Shown piece by piece: positions 34,288-42,667 of a DNA stretch of 64,000 nt (positions within the stretch are counted from its first letter, which is position 1; the number at the start of each line of letters is the position of its first letter). This DNA comes from an uncultured Lachnospiraceae bacterium (GTDB lineage Bacteria > Bacillota > Clostridia > Lachnospirales > Lachnospiraceae), in NCBI GenBank assembly GCA_910588215.1, contig CAJUQJ010000001.1, positions 62,001 to 126,000 of the forward strand, written 5' to 3'. A program made the position numbers and the translations under genes. The notes beneath the pieces are model-generated. The model ran no database searches. It was not told the DNA's origin and saw only the letters and a list, made by a program, of their open reading frames with translations.

Positions 34288-35598
34288 ATGTGGGCTTATG
34301 AAAGTGTTTTTTATCAGATCTATCCGTTGGGATTTTGCGGAGCGCCGTTTGAGAACGACGGGAAGTTGGAGCATCGTATCATGAAAGTGAACGATTGGAT
34401 TGTGCATATGAAGAAGCTGGGGATCAATGCGGTATACTTTTCGCCGGTGTTTCAGTCGGATACTCATGGATATAATACGAGGGACTATCACACCATCGAT
34501 TGCAGGCTGGGAACCAATGAAGACTTCAAGGAAGTGTGTGACAACCTGCACGAGAACGGAATCAAAGTAGTGCTGGATGGTGTGTTCAATCATGTGGGCA
34601 GAGGCTTCTGGGCATTTCAGGATGTGCTGAAGAACCGGGAGAACTCCCCTTACCTCAGCTGGTTTAATATTAATCTTGGCGGCAACTCCAATTATAATGA
34701 CGGGCTGTGGTATGAGGGCTGGGAAGGCAACTATGATCTGGTCAAGATCAATCTGCGGCATGAGGATGTAATCCGTCATATCCTGGACAGTGTCAAGGGC
34801 TGGGTAGACGAATTCGATATCGACGGTCTGCGTCTGGATGTGGCATACTGTCTGGATCATGACTTTGTGAGAAGGCTGCGGACTTTCACGGAAGGTCTGA
34901 AGCCGGAGTTCTATCTGCTGGGCGAGATGCTGCATGGGGATTATAACCAGATGGTCAATGACCAGATGCTGCATTCGGCGACTAACTATGAATGCTATAA
35001 GGGACTCTTTTCCAGTTTCAACAGTATGAACATGTTCGAGATCAATCATTCGCTGCTGCGGCAGTTCGGTCCGGAGAACTGGACTCTGTACAGGGGCAAG
35101 CATATGCTGTCGTTTGTGGATAACCATGACGTGACCAGGATCGCCAGCAATCTGACCAACGAGAAACACCTGCCGCTGATTTATGCCCTGTGTTTTGGCA
35201 TGCCGGGGATCCCGTGTGTTTACTATGGCAGTGAGTGGGGAGCCAAGGCTCATAAGAACGAGGGCGATCCGGCTCTGCGTGCCTGCTTTGAAGAACCGGA
35301 ATGGAATGACCTGTGTGATTGGATCGCACATTTAAGTGAGGCGAAGAAAGCGTCCGAGGCACTCAATTACGGTGAATTCCGTTCGGTCGTGCTGACCAAC
35401 AAACAGTGCATCTTCGAGCGCAAGACGGCAGACGAGAGAGTATTGGTAGCCATCAACGCGGACAGTGAATCGTATACGGCACATTTTGATGCGGGCTGCG
35501 GTATGGCGGTGGATCTGATCAGCGGAGAAGACCATGACTTCGGTGGTGGCAGCGAACTTCCCCCTTACAGTGCATATTTCTGGAAGATGGAGAAATAA
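34288..35598 (+). CDS. Alpha-amylase family glycoside hydrolase (GH13)
   Basis: Cytoplasmic alpha-glucan hydrolase of 436 residues without a signal peptide. The four GH13 regions are visible: region I DGVFNHVG, region II GLRLDVAY with the nucleophile D184, region III LLGEMLHG with the acid/base E213, and region IV FVDNHD with H280 and D281. The N-terminus YESVFYQIYPLGFCGAP is typical of neopullulanase/cyclomaltodextrinase-like enzymes of Clostridia. The size is at the small end because no N-terminal CBM34 is present. It probably acts on maltodextrins. A GGAACAGGGAAAG ribosome site precedes the ATG. It stands alone. Confidence 0.92.
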   Translation: MWAYESVFYQIYPLGFCGAPFENDGKLEHRIMKVNDWIVHMKKLGINAVYFSPVFQSDTHGYNTRDYHTIDCRLGTNEDFKEVCDNLHENGIKVVLDGVFNHVGRGFWAFQDVLKNRENSPYLSWFNINLGGNSNYNDGLWYEGWEGNYDLVKINLRHEDVIRHILDSVKGWVDEFDIDGLRLDVAYCLDHDFVRRLRTFTEGLKPEFYLLGEMLHGDYNQMVNDQMLHSATNYECYKGLFSSFNSMNMFEINHSLLRQFGPENWTLYRGKHMLSFVDNHDVTRIASNLTNEKHLPLIYALCFGMPGIPCVYYGSEWGAKAHKNEGDPALRACFEEPEWNDLCDWIAHLSEAKKASEALNYGEFRSVVLTNKQCIFERKTADERVLVAINADSESYTAHFDAGCGMAVDLISGEDHDFGGGSELPPYSAYFWKMEK

Positions 35599-35604
35599 CA
35601 TTGC

Positions 35605-35692
35605 GGCTGGATGCCTGAAACCGTAAAGTTATCGGCGAGTACTACGTACTCAATGCCCATGCAGCAAGATGCAGGGCACCGTGAATAGTAAC
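35605..35692 (-). repeat. 88-bp palindromic intergenic repeat, copy 2 (inverted)
   Basis: Reverse complement of 6780–6867 with one mismatch. It begins 6 bases after the stop of the GH13 gene, just as copy 1 begins 2 bases after a stop. Confidence 0.8.
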
Positions 35693-35731
35693 GAACTGCT
35701 ACCGAGATTACAATAAATTCACAAAAAACTA

Positions 35732-35760
35732 TTGACAAAATTGTAGAATTTAACTATTAT
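35732..35760 (+). promoter_or_regulatory. Strong sigma-A promoter of the liv operon
   Basis: TTGACA at 35732–35737, 17-base spacer, TATTAT at 35755–35760. It lies about 200 bases before the substrate-binding protein gene. Confidence 0.8.
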
Positions 35761-35780
35761 TTTTTCTAAGTTTCAGAGTT

Positions 35781-35816
35781 GGGACTTCTTATTATTATAT
35801 AGAAGTCCCCTTTTTT
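35781..35816 (+). terminator. Leader terminator (possible attenuator) of the liv operon
   Basis: GGGACTTCT (35781–35789) pairs with AGAAGTCCC (35801–35809), followed by TTTTTT. It starts about 15 bases after the predicted transcription start, so most transcripts from the promoter should end as a short RNA of about 50 bases. No second promoter of similar strength is seen between it and the gene at 35960. Confidence 0.8.
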
Positions 35817-35959
35817 AACAGAACCGTGTCAGTAGTGGAATTGTGTGATCTGAACGGTCCTGCAGGAAATGTCTGGAACGAACCCGGAAGCTGATCCTTT
35901 TCATGCGAAGCAGGAGAAGCGGAACGGAAAACGAGGAGAAGAAAAAGGAGGAGAAGATT

Positions 35960-37249
35960 ATGAAGAAAAGAATGTTGAGTCTTGTACTGGCAGGCGTTAT
36001 GACAGCTACACTGCTGACAGGCTGCGGCGGTTCCGCAGGAACGGATGCAGGAAGCGCAGACGGCGCGGCAGAAGAGACAACAGAGGCGGAAGCAGAGCCA
36101 GCAGAGACAGAGGTGTCTGAGGAGACAACGGGCGACGAGGCGGCGGCAGAGGATAGTTCTGCAGAAGCATCCGGTGACAGCGCAGGCGGCACTTTCAAGA
36201 TCGGTGGTATCGGCCCCCTGACCGGCAGCAACGCAGTTTACGGCATCGCAGCCATGAACGGTTCTCAGATCGCAGTGGATGAGATCAACGCGGCAGGCGG
36301 TATCAATGGTATGACAGTTGAACTGAATTTCCAGGATGACGAGACGGATTCCGAGAAATCGGTTAATGCGTACAATGCGCTGAAAGACTGGGGTGTACAG
36401 GTGCTCGATGGATGTGTGACCAGTGCATGTTCTATCGCAGTCTCCGCGAAGACGGCAGAGGACAATATTTTCCAGCTGACCCCTTCAGGCTCCGCGGTTG
36501 AATGTGTGGCTAACCCGAATTCGTTCCGCGTATGCTTTTCCGACCCGAATCAGGGCGCGGCATCTGCGCAGTACATCGGTGAGCACGGTCTGGCAACGAA
36601 GGTCGCCGTGATCTACGACAGTTCTGATGTGTATTCTTCCGGTATCTATGAGAAATTCGTGGCGGAGGCAGAGAGCCAGTCTTTCGAGGTCGTGACAGCA
36701 GGCGCGTTTACGGCTGATAACAAGACAGATTTTTCCGTACAGTTGCAGCAGGCTAAGGATGCAGGTGCCGATCTGGTATTCCTGCCGATCTACTATAACG
36801 AAGCGGCTTTGATCTTGAAGCAGGCTGCTGATATGGGCTTTGAAGTGAAGTTCTTCGGCTGTGACGGTCTGGACGGCATCCTGGGTGTGAAGAATTTTGA
36901 CGCTTCCCTGACAGAGGGCGTTATGCTGTTGACTCCTTTCGCAGCAGATGCGACAGACGATCTGACAGTGCAATTTGTTACAACTTATGAAGAGAAATTC
37001 AATGAGACACCTAACCAGTTTGCGGCAGACGGCTATGATGCGATCTATACTATCAAGGCAGCTGCTGAGAAGGCCGGCATCACGGCAGATATGTCCAACG
37101 AGGAGATCTGTGCGGCTATGCAGACGGCTATGACAGAGATCACAGTGGACGGCCTGACAGGCGAGGGTATCACATGGGATGCTTCCGGTGAGCCGACGAA
37201 GGAGCCGAAAGCAGTCGTGATCAAGGACGGCGTGTATACAGCCATGTAA
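35960..37249 (+). CDS. livJ: Branched-chain amino acid ABC transporter, substrate-binding lipoprotein
   Basis: Lipoprotein of 429 residues that captures the ligand outside the membrane. A type II signal peptide ends at ATLLTGC with lipid-modified C22. A long Glu/Ala/Thr-rich linker (about 25–70) follows, then a type I periplasmic-binding fold (IGGIGPLTGSNAVYGIAAMNGSQIAVDEINAAGG). The ligand is likely leucine, isoleucine or valine, but related binders take other amino acids or amides. AAAGGAGGAGAAG precedes the ATG at 35960; the frame opens at 35903. It is the first gene of the transporter operon, and a stem-loop after it probably raises its mRNA level relative to the rest. Confidence 0.93.
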   Translation: MKKRMLSLVLAGVMTATLLTGCGGSAGTDAGSADGAAEETTEAEAEPAETEVSEETTGDEAAAEDSSAEASGDSAGGTFKIGGIGPLTGSNAVYGIAAMNGSQIAVDEINAAGGINGMTVELNFQDDETDSEKSVNAYNALKDWGVQVLDGCVTSACSIAVSAKTAEDNIFQLTPSGSAVECVANPNSFRVCFSDPNQGAASAQYIGEHGLATKVAVIYDSSDVYSSGIYEKFVAEAESQSFEVVTAGAFTADNKTDFSVQLQQAKDAGADLVFLPIYYNEAALILKQAADMGFEVKFFGCDGLDGILGVKNFDASLTEGVMLLTPFAADATDDLTVQFVTTYEEKFNETPNQFAADGYDAIYTIKAAAEKAGITADMSNEEICAAMQTAMTEITVDGLTGEGITWDASGEPTKEPKAVVIKDGVYTAM

Positions 37250-37305
37250 AGATAACAGTTAAGGCATGAAGTTATATTTATAAACTGAGAATGAAAGTTT
37301 GGGGC

Positions 37306-37339
37306 TGCACTAAGATGACCGGAGGGCTATCTTAGTGCA
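37306..37339 (+). other. Stem-loop between livJ and livH
   Basis: An 11-bp perfect stem, TGCACTAAGAT (37306–37316) with ATCTTAGTGCA (37329–37339), followed by TTTCC. The weak T-tract suggests partial termination or mRNA 3'-end protection. The rest of the 37250–37482 gap shows nothing else. Confidence 0.6.
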
Positions 37340-37482
37340 TTTCCATAAGTTTGCCGATAAGTGGAACGGGAATCGGCAGGAATCCGCCACCAGGCATCTA
37401 TGTGACGGAATGGATGGAGTATGATCTGCCAGACAGATCTTAAATCGTGTGAGTGTGTGATGAGGAAAACTGAGGTGTGAGT

Positions 37483-38364
37483 ATGAGTTTTGTGGCCCAT
37501 TTGATCAACGGAATAAGTTTAGGAAGTGTATATGCGCTGATCGCGCTTGGATATACAATGGTGTACGGGATTGCCAAGATGTTGAATTTTGCCCACGGTG
37601 ATGTCATTATGATCGGGAGCTACGTGGTGTTTGTGACGGCGAGCAGCCTGGGGATCAATCCGTTGGCGGCGATCATCGCCTCGATGGCAGCATGTACCTT
37701 GCTCGGGGTGACCATAGAGCGGGTGGCATACAGACCTTTGCGGGGAGCTTCTCCGCTGGCCGTGCTGATCACGGCGATCGGTGTGAGTTATCTGCTGCAG
37801 AATGTGGCGCTGCTGGTATTTGGTTCCGATACGAAGGCTTTCAGCAATGTGGTGACACTGCCGAATCTGGAGTTGTTTGACGGACAGCTGATCATCAAGA
37901 GTGTGACGATCGTGACGGTCATCGTCAGCATTATCATTATGGTCGGCCTGACCCTTTTCGTCAAGAAGACGAAGATCGGGCGTGCCATGACAGCGGTCTC
38001 GGAGGATCAGGGAGCCGCACAGCTTATGGGCATCAATGTAAATGGTACGATCGCCGTGACTTTTGCCATCGGGTCTTCTCTGGCGGCGGTGGCCGGCGTG
38101 CTTTTATGTTCCGCTTATCCGTCTCTGACTCCTTATACCGGTTCCATGCCGGGTATCAAGGCGTTTGTGGCAGCGGTGTTTGGCGGGATCGGTTCGATTC
38201 CCGGCGCTTTTATCGGTGGGATCTTACTGGGTGTTATTGAGAATCTGAGCAAAGCCTATATCTCTTCCCAGCTTGCGGATGCAATTGTGTTCAGTATTCT
38301 GATCATCGTGCTGTTGGTAAAGCCTACGGGACTTCTCGGCAAGAAAGTTTTGGAGAAGGTCTAG
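37483..38364 (+). CDS. livH: Branched-chain amino acid ABC transporter permease LivH
   Basis: Inner-membrane permease of 293 residues with about eight membrane helices. The LivH signature is clear: INGISLGSVYALIALGYTMVYGIAKMLNFAHGDVIMIG at the start and the EAA-like loop SEDQGAAQLMGINVN. GAGGTG lies 5 bases before the ATG at 37483; a GTG at 37477 is in frame but too close. It works with LivM, LivG and LivF encoded downstream. Confidence 0.94.
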   Translation: MSFVAHLINGISLGSVYALIALGYTMVYGIAKMLNFAHGDVIMIGSYVVFVTASSLGINPLAAIIASMAACTLLGVTIERVAYRPLRGASPLAVLITAIGVSYLLQNVALLVFGSDTKAFSNVVTLPNLELFDGQLIIKSVTIVTVIVSIIIMVGLTLFVKKTKIGRAMTAVSEDQGAAQLMGINVNGTIAVTFAIGSSLAAVAGVLLCSAYPSLTPYTGSMPGIKAFVAAVFGGIGSIPGAFIGGILLGVIENLSKAYISSQLADAIVFSILIIVLLVKPTGLLGKKVLEKV

Positions 38365-38504
38365 GAAACCGGGGATCGTGTGCAGTATGGCAGTGATGCA
38401 GGATAGAAGACACGTTGGTGGGAAGTTCCTGGCCATAGACAGCCGGCAGAAGGATGTGTTGCCGGCAAAGGATGTCTGGGGCGGGACAAAGGAAGGGCAT
38501 GGAT

Positions 38505-39587
38505 ATGGAAATGAAAATAAACAAATCTAAATTAAGTAAAACGACGAAGAATGATCTGATCACTTATGGGATGGTGATCCTCACATATATTGTGGTACAG
38601 CTCCTGGTATCCATGGGGCATGTATCCAGTCTGATCCAGGGACTTCTGGTTCCTTTTTGTACTTATGTTATCGTGGCGGTGGCGCTGAATCTCACGGTGG
38701 GCATCCTGGGTGAGCTGAGTCTGGGACATGCGGGATTCATGTGCGTGGGCGCCTTTGCCAGCGCAGTCTTCTCACTGGCTTTTAAGGATGTACTGCCGGG
38801 AGGCCTGCGGTTTTTCATGGCGCTATTGATCGGTGCCGCGGCTGCCGCGCTGGTGGGATTTCTGGTGGGCATACCGGTGCTGCGGCTGCGGGGCGACTAT
38901 CTGGCTATCGTGACGCTGGCGTTCGGTGAGATCATCAAGAATATCATCAATGTGTTATATCTGGGCGTGGACAGCAAGGGTGTTCATTTTTCTATGAAAG
39001 ACGCCTTGTCTCTTCATCTGGAAGAGGACGGGGTAATGTTGATCAAGGGTGCGCAGGGTGTTACGGGTACGCCTAACGATTCCAATTTCACGGTGGGTGT
39101 GATCCTGATTCTGATCACTTTATTTATCGTATTGAATTTTATTCATTCGAGAACGGGGCGCGCGGTCATGTCGATTCGTGACAACCGGATTGCCGCCGAG
39201 TCGGTTGGCATCAATGTGACGAAATACAAGCTGATCGCTTTTACCGTCTCTGCATCGTTGGCGGGGGTAGCGGGGGTTCTGTATGCACATAACCTGTCCA
39301 CGTTGAATGCGCTGCCGAAGAATTTCGGATATAACATGTCGATCATGATCCTGGTGTTTGTGGTGCTGGGTGGCATAGGCAATATCCGCGGCTCCATCGT
39401 TGCGGCGGTGCTCTTAACATTGCTGCCGGAAGTGCTGCGGGGATTGAGCGATTACCGGATGCTGATCTATTCGATCGTGCTGATCGTGATGATGATCTTC
39501 AACTGGAGCCCGAACGCGGTATTTTTCAGAAAGCGGCTGAAACAGAAATTTCTACCGGGCAGGAAAGCGGAAAAGGAGGAGGCATAA
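38505..39587 (+). CDS. livM: Branched-chain amino acid ABC transporter permease LivM
   Basis: Second permease subunit, 360 residues, about ten membrane helices. The LivM features are LTVGILGELSLGHAGFMCVGAF and the loop SIRDNRIAAESVGINVTKYKLIAF. A polar insert (about 165–200) lies between helices. Three in-frame ATGs occur close together at 38499, 38505 and 38511; AAAGGAAGG at 38488–38496 best fits 38505. The 140-base gap from livH contains a GCCGGC…GCCGGC hairpin near 38441–38465. livG follows after three bases. Confidence 0.93.
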   Translation: MEMKINKSKLSKTTKNDLITYGMVILTYIVVQLLVSMGHVSSLIQGLLVPFCTYVIVAVALNLTVGILGELSLGHAGFMCVGAFASAVFSLAFKDVLPGGLRFFMALLIGAAAAALVGFLVGIPVLRLRGDYLAIVTLAFGEIIKNIINVLYLGVDSKGVHFSMKDALSLHLEEDGVMLIKGAQGVTGTPNDSNFTVGVILILITLFIVLNFIHSRTGRAVMSIRDNRIAAESVGINVTKYKLIAFTVSASLAGVAGVLYAHNLSTLNALPKNFGYNMSIMILVFVVLGGIGNIRGSIVAAVLLTLLPEVLRGLSDYRMLIYSIVLIVMMIFNWSPNAVFFRKRLKQKFLPGRKAEKEEA

Positions 39588-39590
39588 AGG

Positions 39591-40373
39591 ATGAATAAAT
39601 TCTCTGAGGAAAAGACGGTACTGTTAGAGACAAAGAACCTGGGAATCTCCTTTGGCGGACTGCGGGCGGTGAATGCATTTGATATTTCGGTGGAAAAAGG
39701 GCAGCTATACGGGCTGATCGGGCCAAACGGCGCCGGCAAGACGACGATCTTTAACTTGCTGACGGGCGTATATACACCGGATGAGGGGGCAATCTTGTTA
39801 GACGGCGTGAATTTGACGGGCAAAAAGACGATCGATATCTGCAAGGCAGGTATCGCGAGAACATTTCAGAATATACGTTTGTTTAACGATATGTCGGTAC
39901 TTGACAATGTGAAAGTGGGTCTGCACAATCACTATCCGTATTCTACTTTTGAGGGAATCTTACGTCTGCCACGTTACCATAGGATGGAACAGGAGATGAA
40001 CGCCAGGGCGATGGAACTGCTGGAAGTGTTCGGGTTGGAAGGTTATGCGGGCTATAAGGCGGAGAATCTGCCTTACGGACAGCAGAGAAAGCTGGAGATC
40101 GCCAGAGCCATGGCGACAAATCCCAAACTTCTGCTTCTGGATGAGCCGGCAGCCGGCATGAATCCCAATGAGACGAAGGAACTGATGGAGACGATCCGCT
40201 TCGTGAGAGACCGTTTTGAGATGACGATCTTGCTGATCGAGCATGACATGAAGCTGGTGGCCGGTATCTGTGAGAAACTGACGGTGTTAAATTTCGGGGA
40301 AGTGCTGGCACAGGGAGAGACGCAGGAAGTACTGAACGATCCGGATGTTATTACGGCTTATTTAGGCGAATGA
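39591..40373 (+). CDS. livG: Branched-chain amino acid ABC transporter ATPase LivG
   Basis: Cytoplasmic ATPase subunit of 260 residues. It has Walker A GPNGAGKTT, the signature LPYGQQRKLEIARAMA in the LivG variant form, Walker B LLLLDEPAAGMNP, and the switch histidine in LIEHDMKLV. The start ATG is 3 bases after livM with AAAGGAGGAGG in the end of livM, showing tight coupling. The N-terminal ten residues precede the conserved TKNLGISFGGLRAV. Confidence 0.95.
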   Translation: MNKFSEEKTVLLETKNLGISFGGLRAVNAFDISVEKGQLYGLIGPNGAGKTTIFNLLTGVYTPDEGAILLDGVNLTGKKTIDICKAGIARTFQNIRLFNDMSVLDNVKVGLHNHYPYSTFEGILRLPRYHRMEQEMNARAMELLEVFGLEGYAGYKAENLPYGQQRKLEIARAMATNPKLLLLDEPAAGMNPNETKELMETIRFVRDRFEMTILLIEHDMKLVAGICEKLTVLNFGEVLAQGETQEVLNDPDVITAYLGE

Positions 40374-40419
40374 TTGAGCAAAATGAGAGAGAAGCGGCGC
40401 ATAGTAGGAGGAAGTTAGT

Positions 40420-41130
40420 ATGGCGATGTTGGAAGTAAAAGATCTCCATGTGCATTATGGTGTGATAGAGGCGATCAAGGGAATCAGCTTTGAAGTGGAG
40501 CAGGGAGAGGTCATTGCCCTGATCGGTGCGAACGGCGCCGGGAAGACAACGACTTTGCACACGGTCACGGGTCTGATCAAGCCTACCAGCGGCAGCATTA
40601 TTTTTGAAGGCAAAGATATCACGAAGACACCGGGGTACAAGATCGTACCCATGGGAATGGCCCATGTGCCGGAGGGGCGCCGTGTGTTCGCACAGTTATC
40701 GGTGTATGACAATCTGATGATGGGTGCATACACGCGGAAGGATAAGAACGAGATCAAAGAGAATCTGCATATGGTGTATGAGCGTTTTCCCCGTCTCGAG
40801 GAGCGCAAAACGCAGATGGCAGGGACATTGAGCGGCGGTGAACAGCAGATGCTGGCCATGGGGCGCGCGCTGATGAGTCAGCCGAGCATCATACTGATGG
40901 ATGAGCCGTCCATGGGATTGTCGCCTATCTTCGTCAATGAGATCTTCGATATTATTAAGCGGGTCAGCCAGTCGGGCACGACGGTACTTCTGGTGGAACA
41001 GAATGCCAAGAAGGCGCTGGCGATCGCGGATCGGGCTTATGTACTGGAGACCGGTACGATCTCTTTGGAGGGAGATGCCGGTGAATTGATGCATAATGAT
41101 GCCGTGAAGAAAGCGTATTTGGGCGAGTAG
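40420..41130 (+). CDS. livF: Branched-chain amino acid ABC transporter ATPase LivF
   Basis: Second ATPase subunit, 236 residues. It begins with VKDLHVHYGVIEAIKGISFEV and has Walker A GANGAGKTT, the LivF motif PEGRRVFAQLSVYDNLMMGA, signature LSGGEQQMLAMGRALM and Walker B IILMDEPSMGLSP. AGGAGGAAG precedes the ATG by 5 bases. It is the last gene of the liv operon; a hairpin follows at 41169–41200. Confidence 0.95.
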   Translation: MAMLEVKDLHVHYGVIEAIKGISFEVEQGEVIALIGANGAGKTTTLHTVTGLIKPTSGSIIFEGKDITKTPGYKIVPMGMAHVPEGRRVFAQLSVYDNLMMGAYTRKDKNEIKENLHMVYERFPRLEERKTQMAGTLSGGEQQMLAMGRALMSQPSIILMDEPSMGLSPIFVNEIFDIIKRVSQSGTTVLLVEQNAKKALAIADRAYVLETGTISLEGDAGELMHNDAVKKAYLGE

Positions 41131-41168
41131 GTAATAATGACTGCTCTGTAAATAGAGAAACAACTGTT

Positions 41169-41200
41169 GGCTGACTAAATTTAACAAAATTTAGCCAGCC
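41169..41200 (+). terminator. Hairpin at the end of the liv operon
   Basis: GGCTG-a-CTAAATTT (41169–41182) pairs with AAATTTAG-c-CAGCC (41187–41200). The flank GATTTGTTTG is only moderately T-rich, so termination may be partial. A TATAAT at 41243–41248 is a possible -10 for the following LacI gene, without a clear -35. Confidence 0.6.
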
Positions 41201-41283
41201 GATTTGTTTGTAATAGGGGTATGTTTAAGTATTTTTTTTTAGTATAATAGAAAAGTGAAGATTGGGTTCTGGAGGAAGATACA

Positions 41284-42306
41284 ATGGCTAAGAAAGTGAA
41301 GCTGGCGGATATTGCGCAGCGGACAGGTGTCAGCACCGTAACGGTGTCCAAGGCATTGACGGGACAGAAAGGCGTCAGCGAGGAAATGCGGGAACGGATC
41401 AAGAGGCTGGCGGATGAGATGGGATATGTGCAGCCGTCCAAGGAGAGAAGGACCGGACCGGAGAGAAGTTACAATATCGGCCTGCTGGTGGAGGAAAGCT
41501 ATATTGATAAATACGATTCCTTTTATCTGCAGATGTACCAGAAAGTCGCCACGAAAGCGATGGATGCCGGGTGCTTTACGTTGATGGAGGTGATCGACAG
41601 GCAGAAGGAAGGGGAATATACACTACCCAGACTCCTGCGGGAGCAGAAGGTGGACGGAATCGTCATTTTGGGCAAGATGCCGGAGACTTTTCTAACATTT
41701 TTGAAGCGGCAGTCTACGCTGCCTGCCGTTTATATGGACTTTACGGATGAAGGCCAGGATGTGGATGCGGTCGTCTCGGATAGTTTCTACGGGGCGTATC
41801 AGTTGACCAACTATCTGTTCCAGATGGGGCATGAACGGATCGCGTATGTGGGTACGCTTATGGCTACCAGTTCTATCACAGATCGATATCTTGGGTATGT
41901 CAAATCCATGCTGGAGCATGGGAAGAAGATCAGGGAAGACTGGGTGATCGACGATCGGGATACGGCGAGCGGCTATATTGATGAAGTGAATCTTCTGAAA
42001 TTACCGGAGGATATGCCCACCGCCTTTGTGTGCAACTGCGACTTGACTGCGGGGCGGATGGTCAACAAGTTGAAAGAGAACGGATATCGCGTGCCGGAGG
42101 ATGTCTCGGTGGTGGGATACGACAACTTTATCTATCCCGGCATCTGTGATGTGGAGATCACGACTTATGAGGTGGATCTGGGCCGGATGGCCCAGTGTGC
42201 GGTGGATGTGATGTTGGAGAAGCTGCAGACGGGTGAAGGGCATGTGCCGAGTATCCATACCGTTGAGGGGCATATGGTGATAAAAGACAGTGTATGCGCG
42301 CGGTGA
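41284..42306 (+). CDS. LacI family transcriptional regulator
   Basis: Repressor/activator of 340 residues. The N-terminal helix-turn-helix is KLADIAQRTGVSTVTVSKALTGQKGVSEEMR with the hinge helix region up to about 60. A periplasmic-binding-like sensor domain (about 62–335) includes the QMGHERIAYVG and VPEDVSVVGYDNF motifs. GGAGG lies 8 bases before the ATG. The nearest downstream targets are the CBM-like gene and the GH3 gene, so it probably controls oligosaccharide use. The effector is unknown. Confidence 0.92.
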   Translation: MAKKVKLADIAQRTGVSTVTVSKALTGQKGVSEEMRERIKRLADEMGYVQPSKERRTGPERSYNIGLLVEESYIDKYDSFYLQMYQKVATKAMDAGCFTLMEVIDRQKEGEYTLPRLLREQKVDGIVILGKMPETFLTFLKRQSTLPAVYMDFTDEGQDVDAVVSDSFYGAYQLTNYLFQMGHERIAYVGTLMATSSITDRYLGYVKSMLEHGKKIREDWVIDDRDTASGYIDEVNLLKLPEDMPTAFVCNCDLTAGRMVNKLKENGYRVPEDVSVVGYDNFIYPGICDVEITTYEVDLGRMAQCAVDVMLEKLQTGEGHVPSIHTVEGHMVIKDSVCAR

Positions 42307-42323
42307 TCTGTAGTTTGTTAGGA

Positions 42324-42379
42324 GCAGGCGTTTGGTGGACAGATTCTTGAGTCTGCCGGGCGCCTGCATAAGTCTTTTT
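42324..42379 (+). terminator. Terminator after the LacI gene
   Basis: GCAGGCG (42324–42330) pairs with CGCCTGC (42361–42367), with further pairing of CAGA/TCTG inside, and CTTTTT at 42373–42378. The next 170 bases to the promoter at 42549 are very AT-rich with no gene. Confidence 0.6.
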
Positions 42380-42548
42380 CGGGTCAATGCCGAGTCTTTT
42401 TATGTCTGTGAGAAGCACATCTTGTTTCACCCCTTATTTTTTAAGTAAAATTAGCTTAATGGTAATTTGTATGATAAATAAAATAGACAAAAATCAACTC
42501 ATAAAATCATGCATTAATACCAAAAATATGCTTATTTAAGTTGAGATA

Positions 42549-42577
42549 TTGAAAATATAGGCTAAAAGTAATATAAT
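42549..42577 (+). promoter_or_regulatory. Sigma-A promoter of the CBM-like gene
   Basis: TTGAAA at 42549–42554, 17-base spacer, TATAAT at 42572–42577, within an AT-rich stretch. Confidence 0.75.
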
Positions 42578-42611
42578 TTTAGTTGATAAGCTAGATTAAT
42601 TTAGCCTATAT
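42555..42611. promoter_or_regulatory. Perfect 12-bp inverted repeat flanking the -10 box (candidate operator pair)
   Basis: ATATAGGCTAAA at 42555–42566 and TTTAGCCTATAT at 42600–42611 are exact inverted copies, one in the promoter spacer and one about 20 bases past the start site. This is a natural place for a repressor such as the adjacent LacI protein. Confidence 0.55.
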
Positions 42612-42667
42612 GAGATTGAAATTAACTTGTAATAAGGTATCCGTAAACATGGCTTCTAACAGAGAGC

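Noticed and set aside
39591..39607. 16-base match between the livG start (TGAATAAATTCTCTGA) and the start of the 79-bp leader repeat
   Set aside because: The match does not extend and lies in coding sequence at the start of a conserved gene. It is probably chance, though it can be rechecked.
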